Origin: GWF2-38-69 sp965228125
GTDB taxonomy: Bacteria; Verrucomicrobiota; Lentisphaeria; Victivallales; GWF2-38-69
NCBI GenBank assembly: GCA_965228125.1
Contig: OZ245791.1
Span: forward strand, 124,001-188,000
Direction: 5' to 3'
DNA: 64,000 nucleotides
A model generated the notes under the pieces. It worked only from the letters and a program-made list of their open reading frames with translations, was not told the DNA's origin and did not search any database. The translations under genes were made by a program, and so were the position numbers. How positions within the stretch are numbered: position 1 is the stretch's first letter; each line of letters begins with the position of its first letter. This document shows, one piece after another, positions 17,148 to 26,926 of the stretch.

Positions 17148-18038
17148 ATGAAACCTGTACAAGCATTGAGCAAAGATTTTTTCGAGGATAACGCATATCC
17201 CATAGCCTTAAGGAGCATTCTTGGAAATCATCAGCAACACCCCGGTGATTTAACTGATGTGGAGCACTGGCATGACTTTACGGAATTGGTAATTATCACA
17301 GAAGGTTACGGCACACATTCTATTGACGGAATCGGTTATCCTGTTTCTGCTGGTGATATTTTTATTTTTCAAGGGAAAACTCAGCATTTTTTTCCTGAAC
17401 GCCACGGCTTGGTCATGTACAACATCATGTATGACAGCCATTATTTACAGCATTCATTAAAAAACTTGCATGGCTTAGCTGGATATAACGCCATATTTTT
17501 ACTTGAACCGGCCTATCGGCGCCAGCACCAGTTCAAGAGTCGTTTGCATATTAGCCAAAGTTCATTGGCATATGTTAAAACAATCATAAACAAAATACAA
17601 AGCGAGCAGGAAGAAAAGCTGCCTGGCTATGACACTCTAATGTTAGGTATGCTGTTGGAGTTGATGGTATTTTTTTCGAGACAATATTCTAAGATAGATA
17701 TCCCGCAGGCCAAAACGCTTTACAGAGTAGGCAAAATCATCGGTTTACTGGAAACTCAGTATCAAAAAAAGTGGGATATTGCCTTTCTTACCAAAGCCGC
17801 TGGCATGTCAAAGAGTTCTTTAATTGTGGCATTCAAGAATGCTACAGGCTATTCGCCGATAGACTATCTCATTCATATACGCATGAAGAAAGCAGCTGAA
17901 TTGATGGTCAAAACCCGGGCTTCACTGTATGAAATAGCTGTTCAATGCGGGTTTCATGATTCAAACTACCTCTCCCGACAATTCCGCAGGGTTTACAAGC
18001 TCTCGCCCCGGCAATTTAGACAAAACAACAGTTTATAG
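17148..18038 (+). CDS. AraC-family transcriptional regulator
   Basis: The 296 residues comprise a cupin-like sensor domain (VEHWHDFTELVIITEGYGTH, GDIFIFQGKTQHFFPE) and a C-terminal double helix-turn-helix (DIAFLTKAAGMSKSSLIVAF; SLYEIAVQCGFHDSNYLSRQ, then FRRVYKLSPRQFR). Such proteins usually activate sugar operons when their sugar is bound. It is transcribed away from the four-gene operon, and the direct repeats in between are its likely binding sites. Confidence 0.93.
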   Translation: MKPVQALSKDFFEDNAYPIALRSILGNHQQHPGDLTDVEHWHDFTELVIITEGYGTHSIDGIGYPVSAGDIFIFQGKTQHFFPERHGLVMYNIMYDSHYLQHSLKNLHGLAGYNAIFLLEPAYRRQHQFKSRLHISQSSLAYVKTIINKIQSEQEEKLPGYDTLMLGMLLELMVFFSRQYSKIDIPQAKTLYRVGKIIGLLETQYQKKWDIAFLTKAAGMSKSSLIVAFKNATGYSPIDYLIHIRMKKAAELMVKTRASLYEIAVQCGFHDSNYLSRQFRRVYKLSPRQFRQNNSL

Positions 18039-18051
18039 AGTCTTTCGAAAA

Positions 18052-18624
18052 TTACTTTTTCTTCTTTTGAACAGAAAAGCCGAATTTGCCAATCAAGCTT
18101 TCAACTGCATAATATTTGCCGTGAGAATAGCAAATAGGCCCGGCTTTGGCGAGATTAAACGAATCATCTTCTTTATTAAAGAGTTTTTCATCTGCATTTA
18201 TAGCCACAACTTCAGCAATAAACATGTCATGAGAGCCAAGAGGTTTTATTTCCTTTACCATGCACTCAATATTAATAGGAGATTCCTGAATAATCGGAGA
18301 ACTAACTTTCTGCGCATTCCCTCGTGTGAGTTTCATTTCTTTGAATTTGTCGAAATCCTTTCCTGATTTTACACCGCACCAATCTGTGGCAAAGGCCAAC
18401 TTTCTTGTAGTTAAATTAATTACGAAGTCTCCTGTCTCTTTGATTATGTTGTAAGAATGCCTTTCTGGCCTGATTGATATATAGCACATTGCCGGATTGG
18501 TGCATATTGTGCCCGTCCAGGCTATTGTGATTATGTTGAATCCTGTCTTTTCATTGCCGCAACTTACCATAACAGCCGGCACAGGATAGATCATAGTGCC
18601 AGGTTTCCATGATATTTTAGACAT
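18052..18624 (-). CDS. Flavin reductase family protein (FMN-binding split barrel)
   Basis: I set the start at 18624, where CAGGAG sits 8 bases upstream of ATGTCTAAA; a longer frame upstream has no ribosome site. The 190 residues show the split-barrel pattern: GTMIYPVPAVMVSCG, NIITIAWTGTICTNPAMCYI, SIRPERHSYNIIKETGDFVI and AEVVAINADE. Family members bind FMN and reduce flavin or act as flavoredoxin-like electron carriers. The gene converges on araC with a 13-bp gap. No partner enzyme is adjacent. Confidence 0.88.
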   Translation of the reverse strand: MSKISWKPGTMIYPVPAVMVSCGNEKTGFNIITIAWTGTICTNPAMCYISIRPERHSYNIIKETGDFVINLTTRKLAFATDWCGVKSGKDFDKFKEMKLTRGNAQKVSSPIIQESPINIECMVKEIKPLGSHDMFIAEVVAINADEKLFNKEDDSFNLAKAGPICYSHGKYYAVESLIGKFGFSVQKKKK

Positions 18625-18754
18625 ATTATTTACTCCTGTTGAAATGGTTGACATTATCCATTGATTTAAATATCTAGTGAGGTTACCATTAGTCATTATT
18701 TTGATTCTAGCAAATTATGAAATATTAACAAGCTATTTCATCGGAGTACAAGAT

Positions 18755-20365
18755 ATGGGGAACTTCAAATGGTGGCAGACAGGCATTATTTACCAGATAT
18801 ATCCAAGATCTTTTCAAGACTCTAACAATGATGGAATTGGAGATATTCCAGGCATCATTAACAGATTAGACTATCTGAAAGAAATCGGGATTAAAGCCAT
18901 CTGGATCTCCCCTTTTTATCCTTCTCCAATGAAAGATTTTGGCTACGATATTTCAGACTACAAGGATATTCATCCAATATTCGGCACAATGAAGGACTTC
19001 GATGAACTCCTCTCCGAAATCCACAAAAGAGATATGAAGCTAATCATAGACCTTGTCCCTAACCACACATCAGACGAACATAAATGGTTTATCGAAAGCA
19101 AAAAATCGGAGAAGAACCCTTATAGAGATTACTACATATGGAAAAACCCTAAAAATAACGGAAAGGAACCCAATAACTGGCTTAGTTATTTCGGAGGTTC
19201 GGCTTGGGAGTTTGATAAAAAAACCAAACAGTACTACCTGCATCAATTTGTAAAAGAACAGCCCGATCTTAATTACCAAAATCCAAAAGTATTGGAAGAA
19301 ATACTCAACGTAATTGACTTTTGGCTGGCAAAAGGAGTTGACGGTTTCAGGGTCGATGTTATTTGCAATATGTGGAAACATCCTAGGTTCCCGAACAATC
19401 CCATTAACCCCAAGTGGAACGGCAAAATACCGATGGAGAAGTACCTCACTAAATACACTGTCAATCAGCCAGGAACGCATACCATAGTCAAGGCTATGAG
19501 AAAAGTTCTCGATAAATACAAAAACAGAGTGCTTATAGGCGAAACATACCTTCCTTATGAAGAACTATTAGAATATTATGGCGACAATGACGAATGCCAC
19601 ATGCCATTTAATTTTCATCTACTCGGGGTTAAATGGAAGGCTTCTGCTGTTAAGAAAAAAGTCAATGATTATGAAAAAATTCTTCCTGAAGGGTATTGGC
19701 CCAGCTACGTTCTAGGAAACCATGACCAGAAAAGAATAGCTTCTAAGCTGGGCAACGACAATCAAACCAGAATAGCCATGATGATGCTTCTTACTCTTCG
19801 AGGCTCTCCAATAGTTTACTACGGAGAAGAGTTAGGCATGAAGAACGTCAAAATACCCAAAAACATGATTCAAGATCCACCTGCCCTTAATCAGCCTGAA
19901 GTAGCAGATATAGTCGGCCGTGATCCGGAAAGGACTCCTATGCAGTGGGACGACTCTGATAATGCAGGATTTTCTGAAAAAGGGGTCAAAACATGGCTTC
20001 CGGTAGCAAAGGATTACAAAGTTAATAATGTAAAACTTCAAAGCAAAGTTAAGGGCTCAATGCTTAATTTCTTCAAAGAATTAACTACCCTGCGTTCAAA
20101 AAACAGTTGCCTTAATTCCGGCAAATACAAATATATCCCCACTGCTCAGAAAGACATCTTTGCCTATCTGAGGCATGATGACAATAAAACGATTCTGATA
20201 GTCCTTAATTTTGCCTCTGGATCACTTAAGTTAGACCTGACAAAAAAGCTGCCGTCTAAACAAGCTCGGCTCCTGCTTGCTACAGACATGAAGACTGACC
20301 ATAAAACAAATCTGAAATCATTAAGTATTAAGTCAGGCCTTGGCCTAATAATGAGTATTACTTAA
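18755..20365 (+). CDS. GH13 alpha-glucosidase / oligo-1,6-glucosidase
   Basis: The start at 18755 has GGAG eight bases upstream and opens MGNFKWWQTGIIYQIYPRSF, standard for this subfamily; the frame extends upstream without a better site. The 536 residues carry the GH13 regions: DLVPNHTSDEH, GFRVDV (nucleophile Asp near 200), LIGETYLP (acid/base Glu near 258) and VLGNHDQKR (near 320), ending in a C-terminal beta domain. No signal peptide, so it acts in the cytoplasm on maltose, isomaltose or oligosaccharides. Its 3' end overlaps the convergent SpoIIE gene by 8 bp. Confidence 0.92.
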   Translation: MGNFKWWQTGIIYQIYPRSFQDSNNDGIGDIPGIINRLDYLKEIGIKAIWISPFYPSPMKDFGYDISDYKDIHPIFGTMKDFDELLSEIHKRDMKLIIDLVPNHTSDEHKWFIESKKSEKNPYRDYYIWKNPKNNGKEPNNWLSYFGGSAWEFDKKTKQYYLHQFVKEQPDLNYQNPKVLEEILNVIDFWLAKGVDGFRVDVICNMWKHPRFPNNPINPKWNGKIPMEKYLTKYTVNQPGTHTIVKAMRKVLDKYKNRVLIGETYLPYEELLEYYGDNDECHMPFNFHLLGVKWKASAVKKKVNDYEKILPEGYWPSYVLGNHDQKRIASKLGNDNQTRIAMMMLLTLRGSPIVYYGEELGMKNVKIPKNMIQDPPALNQPEVADIVGRDPERTPMQWDDSDNAGFSEKGVKTWLPVAKDYKVNNVKLQSKVKGSMLNFFKELTTLRSKNSCLNSGKYKYIPTAQKDIFAYLRHDDNKTILIVLNFASGSLKLDLTKKLPSKQARLLLATDMKTDHKTNLKSLSIKSGLGLIMSIT

Positions 20366-22529
20366 CTCTTTCAAGGATAAGCAAAGTAATATCATCGAGT
20401 TTATTTCCTTGTTGATAATTTAAAACGTCCTCAATGATGGAATCACCTAGTCCATGTGTGCTCTTATTTTTCCTGCATAAATCCAAAAGCCTCTTAACGC
20501 CGTAGCTTACTAGTTCGTCATTAATGGCATCTGTGATACCGTCTGTAAGAAAAACTAATGCATCGCCTCTATTAAGGGTAAATTCAGAATAGCCATATTT
20601 AATATCGGCAAAGGCAGCAACTACGGTATTATGCACATCCAGTTTGAGTTCGGGCTCTCGGCCTTTAGATAGTTTTATATACTCAATATGGCCGGCATTC
20701 GTGTACATAACGTTTCCTGTTTTGATCTTGTAAACAACTAAATACAAAGTAAGGAACATTACGGAGCTTACACTTTTAAAAAGTATCTCATTTACTTTTT
20801 CGACTATTTTTCCAGTATCGCCTATTCCTTGTGCAAAACATTGTTCTCTGATAATGGCTTTTGCCATACTCATATAAAAAGCTGCGGTTATTCCCTTTCC
20901 TGAAACATCAGCTATAACCATAACCAGATCTTCATTGACATAAAAAAAGTCGTAAAAATCCCCTGACATCTCTTTTGCAGCAACCAGCCTGGCAAAAAGC
21001 ATAAACTCTGCGCTCTGGAATTCATTGCTTACTTTAGGAAGAACAGATTTTTGAAGATTGCTCGCTATTTCAAGTTCGGTCTCCATAGATTGCCTTTCCT
21101 TGATTTCCTGAGCCAGATTTATTGTGTAATTCTTTAATTCGTTGCTTATATCGTTAAAAGTTCTGGATAGCTCGAAAACTTCTTTGACCCCATTGGGTTC
21201 AATTTTTCTATCAAAACACCCCTTCCCCAAATCAGTGAAATTTTCTCTAAGCCTGCCTATAGGCTTTATAATAACAAATCTGAAAAGGATATACGAAAAA
21301 ACAATGGCAGATGAAAGCACTATAAGAAACAATATGGCATATTGAATTAATATATCCATTAATGTTTTATCTATTAAAATCTTATAATCTTTTAAAGGCC
21401 TATATAACTCATCAACTTTAATTAAAATAAGTATGATCCAGTCATTAACAGTGAGTTTATTATAAATGGCTAGATAGTCCTCTCCTTCAATACTGATGAT
21501 CCGTTTAGGTATATCTATTTGGCTATCCTTGGAATCTTTGACAAATTCATCCAGGTTCTTATTTACAGCTTCACGAATCGCCGCGACATCTGGAAGATTA
21601 GAATCCGAATGACCAAGTAATGTTTTTGCTGAGTCTGCATTTGTAAAAGGTAGAAATAAAATTGCGCCACGAGACCCTGTAAGCAATCTTATTGTCATAT
21701 AATTTTCATAATTGAGCTTGGAAAAAAAATCATATATTTTATTTACCAGCGCAGTTCTGTCAAGCGTAACGCCTACTACTGATTCCATTTCGCCGTTCTT
21801 ATCCAGTACTGGCAGCAGAATAGTTATCGGTTCTATATTTTCATCTATCAAACTCTTAAAAGAATAAATTGGGGTATTCTCATAAAATTTTATAGAAGAA
21901 GCATCAGATAAGATATTTTGCAGGAGATCTTTATTAAAATCTTTTTCTTTAGAAAGTGCTTTTGTGTTCTTAAAATGTATAAGATATTTCTGTTTGCTGA
22001 TTACAAATGTATCTACTATGGCATTATCAGGATTGGATATAAGCTTAATTATTTCGATGCCAAATTTTGACAGTTTGTATATCTGGTTTGCAGTAATGTT
22101 GAAATTTCCACTGGGCGCATCTCCCCAGTAATAAGAATAAAATTTGAACTCCTGTCCTGATATCACAGTTGTAAAATCAGCGTCCTGATAAGAGTAAACA
22201 TCTGTTTTTTTATTGAACTCAAATCTGGATTTTATCTGATCAATAATTCGTTGATCGGCGTTCACGTGATATTGATTCACATAGCGCAGAGACTTGAGGA
22301 TATCCAGAGAGTTCTGAAGTTCGGAATTTAGTTGGATAGACTGCTGTTTGACATCTTCTTTTATCGTAAAATCTATGAATCCTTTTATGTTTCGATGTAT
22401 TTCTCTTTCCGAAAAACTACCGAGTTTTTTATAACCGGAGTAAGAATTTATAAAAAGTATGGCAAATGAGAGAAAGATAAAAACAAAAAGATAAAAGATG
22501 AAAAGAGTATTAAGCTTAATATTTTTCAT
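20358..22529 (-). CDS. Membrane sensor with HAMP and SpoIIE/PP2C phosphatase domain
   Basis: I take the Met at 22529 as start because it lies 10 bp after the STAS gene stop and directly before the first membrane segment (LFIFYLFVFIFLSFAILFI). A large extracytoplasmic sensor region, probably Cache-like, follows. Then come a second membrane segment (about residues 375-400), HAMP (IIKPIGRLRENFTDLGKG), a coiled linker and a PP2C domain with GDFYDFFYVNEDLVMVIADV, SGKGITAAFYM and FLTDGITDAI. Such proteins dephosphorylate STAS anti-anti-sigma factors. The STAS gene immediately upstream is the obvious partner. No anti-sigma kinase is in the window. Confidence 0.88.
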   Translation of the reverse strand: MKNIKLNTLFIFYLFVFIFLSFAILFINSYSGYKKLGSFSEREIHRNIKGFIDFTIKEDVKQQSIQLNSELQNSLDILKSLRYVNQYHVNADQRIIDQIKSRFEFNKKTDVYSYQDADFTTVISGQEFKFYSYYWGDAPSGNFNITANQIYKLSKFGIEIIKLISNPDNAIVDTFVISKQKYLIHFKNTKALSKEKDFNKDLLQNILSDASSIKFYENTPIYSFKSLIDENIEPITILLPVLDKNGEMESVVGVTLDRTALVNKIYDFFSKLNYENYMTIRLLTGSRGAILFLPFTNADSAKTLLGHSDSNLPDVAAIREAVNKNLDEFVKDSKDSQIDIPKRIISIEGEDYLAIYNKLTVNDWIILILIKVDELYRPLKDYKILIDKTLMDILIQYAILFLIVLSSAIVFSYILFRFVIIKPIGRLRENFTDLGKGCFDRKIEPNGVKEVFELSRTFNDISNELKNYTINLAQEIKERQSMETELEIASNLQKSVLPKVSNEFQSAEFMLFARLVAAKEMSGDFYDFFYVNEDLVMVIADVSGKGITAAFYMSMAKAIIREQCFAQGIGDTGKIVEKVNEILFKSVSSVMFLTLYLVVYKIKTGNVMYTNAGHIEYIKLSKGREPELKLDVHNTVVAAFADIKYGYSEFTLNRGDALVFLTDGITDAINDELVSYGVKRLLDLCRKNKSTHGLGDSIIEDVLNYQQGNKLDDITLLILERVK

Positions 22530-22539
22530 CTTGGTAAGG

Positions 22540-22848
22540 CTATGCGCCTGATATTTTAATAAAAACATCAAGCTTTGAGACAGACAAAATGGCAGCAACT
22601 AGTTTGGACGCATTAACAATTTCAAAATTCTCCTTCCCTTGTATTTTAAGTACCTGAATGCATAACCTTATAAATGCAGATGCAATGAATTCCACATTTT
22701 TCATATCAAATACTACAGAAGAAGCACCTTCAATACCTTTCAGGACTTTAGGCTCATTTTCCAGCATATATTCAAAGTCACATCTTGGATTTTGAAAACA
22801 GCAAACTGTTTTCTCTCCATCTTTTTTAATCTTTATGCTCATATACAC
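22540..22848 (-). CDS. STAS-domain anti-sigma-factor antagonist
   Basis: The 102 residues form a single STAS domain (CDFEYMLENEPKVLKGIEGA, then SVVFDMKNVEFIASAFIRLC). The phosphorylatable position is the Ser in IASAFIRL. It is coupled to the downstream SpoIIE phosphatase gene, giving a small partner-switching module of unknown output. Confidence 0.85.
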   Translation of the reverse strand: MYMSIKIKKDGEKTVCCFQNPRCDFEYMLENEPKVLKGIEGASSVVFDMKNVEFIASAFIRLCIQVLKIQGKENFEIVNASKLVAAILSVSKLDVFIKISGA

Positions 22849-22858
22849 TAATGGTTTT

Positions 22859-22876
22859 GTAACAAAAATATGTTAC
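22859..22876. promoter_or_regulatory. Inverted repeat GTAACA-N6-TGTTAC upstream of the STAS gene
   Basis: A perfect 6-bp dyad with AT spacer ends 11 bp before the STAS start. It could be an operator or a small stem near the ribosome site. No regulator can be assigned. Confidence 0.3.
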
Positions 22877-22986
22877 GAGTTATATTTGCCAACGCCATCT
22901 TCTGGTGAATTTTAGTTCAAAAGGCAAAAGATGTAAACACCTATTGCTATTATATAATTTTTTAAGATTGTTTAAATGGGTCGTGT

Positions 22987-24486
22987 CTAGCTGAAATTTG
23001 CATCTTTAATAAGCTCCTGCATATATTTATCTTCAGATATGTCAGTATAGTATCCGAAATATTCTTCCGATTCATATAGATCATTAGAGGAGTCTTTAAA
23101 GAAATTCCCTCTTAGCCACCGTTCCTTGCCGTCTTTCCTTAATATCTTAAATTCGAAAGATATAGGGAATTGAATGACTTTATATAATTCTTCAAACAAC
23201 ACTTTGTGGTCATCTATTGCCAAGTCCATCATCGTTATGCTCCCATCGGTAAATGATGAAGACTCATATCCTGTTAATGGCAATGTATTACTCACATAAG
23301 AGTAGTGTGAAACATCATCGCTGCTTTTGTAAGCAGACCAAATGATTATATTTGGCATTGAATTCATAATTTTCATAAGAAGTTTTAATTTAAAATTATC
23401 ACTATCCTCAGATATGAATCCTATGAAGGTCTCGTTTTCTTTGTCAAAATATATTATCTCTCTGATCCAAACCATTTTGCCTGTGTAAGGGCTATTCATG
23501 TAATAGTATCTGGTATTCGGATAAATACTTTTTTTCTTTTCCTGTATAAATCTGTCTTTGAGTTTCTGAGGAATTAAAGGATACCACAAACTTTCCCATT
23601 CTTTTGGAGCGATGAAACTCGTATCCTTATCTCCCCAAAAATTATCTTTTGAACCTAGTTTTAAATACAATAATTCTGAATAAGAAACTATGCTTTCATT
23701 AAGGTTTATTCCTCTGCCCACCCAAATTGTGGTTTTGCTTTGGGTTATGGCGTACTCAAGTATCTTTCTATATTTTTCATTGGTTATGCGCTCGGAAATG
23801 TCAACTATCACCCCCAAGACAGCCATAATTTTAGAATTTGAATCAAAAACGGGGATTTTTGAAATAATTCCCCACCTCTTCTTTCTTGACCCTATTATAA
23901 GCTGCTCCTTCTGCAATATCGGCTTGCCGGAGTTAATGACCTCATTGTCCTGCTCCAAATTTATTTTTGCTTCCGAGAGGGTTAAAAGATCGTAATCGCT
24001 CTTGCCTCTGACATTAAAACCGGGATTCAAACCCAAAACGTCCAAAAACTTTTGATTGGCCAGGATGTATTTCGAATCAGGAGACTTCAAATAAACAATA
24101 TCCTGTGTATTAAATAAAATAGCATTTAATGTGATCGCCATATTTTGATACTCGCTCACCATGTTCCCGACCGCATTTATAGCTATTTTTGTAATGTCTT
24201 TTTGCTGAGACTGGCCTGATGATAACCCCAAGAGGTTTGTAAAAGGAATACTGTCTTCGATTTTGATTTCAGAAACCTGACGATAAGACTCCAAATCAGA
24301 TATTTCCGAAACAGGAATATTCAACACTTTGGCCATTTCCCTGATTCTCTTTTCTGTGGGAATTCTTTTTCCATTTTCCCATTGTGATATAGATTGTCGG
24401 CTAACTTGTATTGCTTCAGAAAGAGAATTGATTGACCATCTGTTTTTCCTTCTTAAGTCTATAAATTTATCTCTGTAGAATTCCAT
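22987..24486 (-). CDS. XRE-type HTH regulator with PAS sensor domains
   Basis: The 499 residues start with a Cro/CI-type HTH (LRRKNRWSINSLSEAIQVSR, then QSISQWENGKRIPTEKRI). A linker follows, then at least two PAS/PAC units (LKSPDSKYILANQKFLDVLG, KKRWGIISKIPVFDSNSKI, and ILRKDGKERWLRGNFFKDS near the C-terminus). No kinase or output enzyme domain is present, so it looks like a one-component sensor regulator. Its own upstream gap holds GTAAAATATTTAC, a possible autoregulatory site. Confidence 0.85.
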   Translation of the reverse strand: MEFYRDKFIDLRRKNRWSINSLSEAIQVSRQSISQWENGKRIPTEKRIREMAKVLNIPVSEISDLESYRQVSEIKIEDSIPFTNLLGLSSGQSQQKDITKIAINAVGNMVSEYQNMAITLNAILFNTQDIVYLKSPDSKYILANQKFLDVLGLNPGFNVRGKSDYDLLTLSEAKINLEQDNEVINSGKPILQKEQLIIGSRKKRWGIISKIPVFDSNSKIMAVLGVIVDISERITNEKYRKILEYAITQSKTTIWVGRGINLNESIVSYSELLYLKLGSKDNFWGDKDTSFIAPKEWESLWYPLIPQKLKDRFIQEKKKSIYPNTRYYYMNSPYTGKMVWIREIIYFDKENETFIGFISEDSDNFKLKLLMKIMNSMPNIIIWSAYKSSDDVSHYSYVSNTLPLTGYESSSFTDGSITMMDLAIDDHKVLFEELYKVIQFPISFEFKILRKDGKERWLRGNFFKDSSNDLYESEEYFGYYTDISEDKYMQELIKDANFS

Positions 24487-24506
24487 AATCTAACTAATTT
24501 TATATA

Positions 24507-24545
24507 GTAAAATATTTACCGATTATAAACAAAATCTGTAAAATA
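24507..24545. promoter_or_regulatory. Candidate autoregulatory operator of the XRE-PAS gene
   Basis: The 13-bp palindrome GTAAAATATTTAC lies at 24507-24519. The half-motif GTAAAATA recurs at 24538-24545, 31 bp away (three helical turns). Both are just upstream of the regulator's start. AT-rich context makes chance occurrence possible. Confidence 0.35.
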
Positions 24546-24601
24546 GCTATCCGTTAACAAAGGATCGATTTCGGCTGAACTTAAAATTAATTTAACGAAA
24601 C

Positions 24602-24630
24602 AAAAAAGCCGAATGAACCACTCGGCTTTT
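24602..24630 (-). terminator. Rho-independent terminator after the pullulanase
   Basis: An AAAAGCCGA/TCGGCTTTT stem is followed on the minus strand by a run of six T, 20 bp past the pullulanase stop. Confidence 0.85.
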
Positions 24631-24650
24631 AATTGCTAATGTTATAATCG

Positions 24651-26736
24651 TTAATTTTGATAAAGTATCGTTATTGCTGTGCCTGATGCAGTAATAGTGC
24701 CTGATGCTATAGTGGGACTACTACTTGGAGGATTCCCATCTTTCATAGCGACTTTCCACTCTCCTTTAGGAAGATTGAATTTGTAATCGGGTGCGGAATT
24801 ATAAATTACTATGATTTTTTTCCAAATGTCGCCAACTGCATTTCCATCAATTTCGGAAACTAATACGCCATCAGCAGGAACATGGGATTTAATGTAATTG
24901 TCAATATCTTCCCATGATTTCATCCTAAATGCCGGATGCTCTTTTCTAAGTTTTATCATTTGTTGATAGTAATTTACTACATCTTGGTTTACTGCCTGTA
25001 AACTCCAATCCATTCGATTGATATAATCAGGAGATTTATAGCTGTTGTGTTCCCTGTTTTTGGTCCTGAGCATTTCGTCGCCGAGTTGAAACAACGGGAT
25101 TCCTTGTGAGGTTAAAATTATACCATTACAGAATTTATCTATACGCTTCAGATATCCAATATCGGTTCGTCTGTGCGTAATATCAGCCCAAATGCAGATT
25201 TTATCCCAAAGGTTTAAATTGTCATGGCATGTAGCATAATTAATACATTCAGCAGGTTCGTTTGCATACATAGGATCCCAAACATTAGGAAGAGGAGGCG
25301 GATCAATTCTGTGTGTGTATCTTATAGCTCCTCTCACACCTTGTTCAATGAGCGCCATCCCCCAATAAGAATCGGAGTGTTCGTTAAAAATATATCCGCC
25401 GCCATATCAGCTGTCAGTTGCACCTTTCAGAGCGTCCCTGAATTTGGGATTGAATGCGCCAACCTGAGCTACGGGTCTGCCATCTTCTATCCTTTCAGTT
25501 AAAGATATCGTTCCAAGTCTTACTCTGGTGTTTTCCTGAGGATCGCCGGCATAACCGTTCCATGGCTCTCCGTAAAAAATAAGTTTTCTGTCGGGATATT
25601 TTTTATTTAGATATGTGGCCCAGTCTTTTACCTGTTCGTAGCCAAAAATTCCGATTAAATCAAATCTGAAACCGTCTATGTTATATGTCGTTACCCAGTA
25701 TTCTAGAGAGTCCCTAATCATGCGGCTTACCATAGGATTCGATGCATCAACGGAGTTCCCGCATCTTGAAAGGTCTTCTTTAGTATAATATTTGTCACTG
25801 ATATTGCCAAAAACATCCTTATTGTAAGTATGGTTATATACAACATCCATTACCACCCTGATTCCTGCTTTATGGAATGTCTCTACCATATCCTGAACTT
25901 CTTTTATTCTGTCTATGTAGTGAGGTTCACTGCCCTTTGACGAAAACAATACATTATTCCACTTTGAATAACGCCATTCAGGCACATTATAATTTACAGG
26001 GTCATAACCCCAATTATAACAGCTGGGATTCTTTTAACACTTCTTCTATAGAGCATGAACCGAATTGATACATCGGCATTATTTGGATATGTGTAAACCC
26101 CAAATTCTTTAAATAATCAAAACCCGTAGAATAGGTTTTCCCTGTAACAAAGTCCTTATAGGTAGTACCAGATTGGATCATTCCTGAAAAAGTGCTTTTC
26201 AGCCCATCATCGATTCCGGAGTTAGGAGAAATGGAAAAATCCCTTATCATGGCTTCGCAGACAATAGCATCTGTTAGGTTATCAAGTTTAGGAACATTTA
26301 ATCTGTTTTCCGAATTTTTTATTAGTCCAGAATCTATTACAATATCATTTTTATTATAATCTGGCTTTGTATAGTTAAGATCAACCATTCTGGCATATGG
26401 ATCATGAGTGGATTTTCCTTTAATTATAAAATGGTATGGTTTAAGATTATAATCCCCGTCTATGTTTACATAATAAACATGATCCCCTCCTGCCTGATCC
26501 TCATTATTTTGAATGTCTTTTGTTTCCAGAGTTTCTCCATCTAGCCACAATTTCACATCTGATGTGTCAGGCGACCATATAGCAAAAGATGTTTTTACTT
26601 TTCCTTGTTCATCTTTAAAAACATTGACACCCAACGGAATGCCTGTACTTTGCGCAAAAATCGCAAATACCAGAGTGAAATAGATACAGAACCCTACAAT
26701 GCCCGTATAAATTCTCTTAGTGTATTTATCGAACAC
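24651..26736 (-). pseudogene. pulA: Type I pullulanase, broken by one frameshift and one in-frame TGA
   Basis: Three consecutive frames make one type I pullulanase. Part 1 (26736-about 26020) has a signal/membrane segment, an N-terminal beta domain and ends MPMYQFGS. Part 2 resumes in another frame with YNWGYDPVNYNVPEW and holds VVMDVVYNHT, GFRFDLIG (nucleophile) and FYGEPWNG (acid/base). Part 3 (from 25406) follows a TGA at 25407-25409 in the same frame, reads YGGGYIFNEHSDSYWG and holds the HDNLNLWDK motif and C-terminal beta domain. Everything else is intact. Either the gene was lost recently, or the lesions are sequencing errors, or the TGA is read through. TGA is a normal stop in neighbouring genes. 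Confidence 0.85.
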
Positions 26737-26926
26737 CTTTACTTCCTCTTCTTTGTTATATTTTTGGGATTATCCTCGGAATAATCTATTATATAACAAG
26801 TTTCATAGCAATATTTAAAGAGAATCTGTAGAAAGCAAATAATATGTCTTTTTTGTAACTCACAGTATACTTATATGTAAGTTTTAAACGTCTATAATAC
26901 TAACAAGAGAAAGGTATAAAAAAATA

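Noticed and set aside
25407..25409. TGA as a sense codon (alternative genetic code)
   Set aside because: Other genes end in TGA with ATGA overlaps to the next start (kinase, cas4/cas1, cas5/cas8c), so TGA is a stop in this genome.
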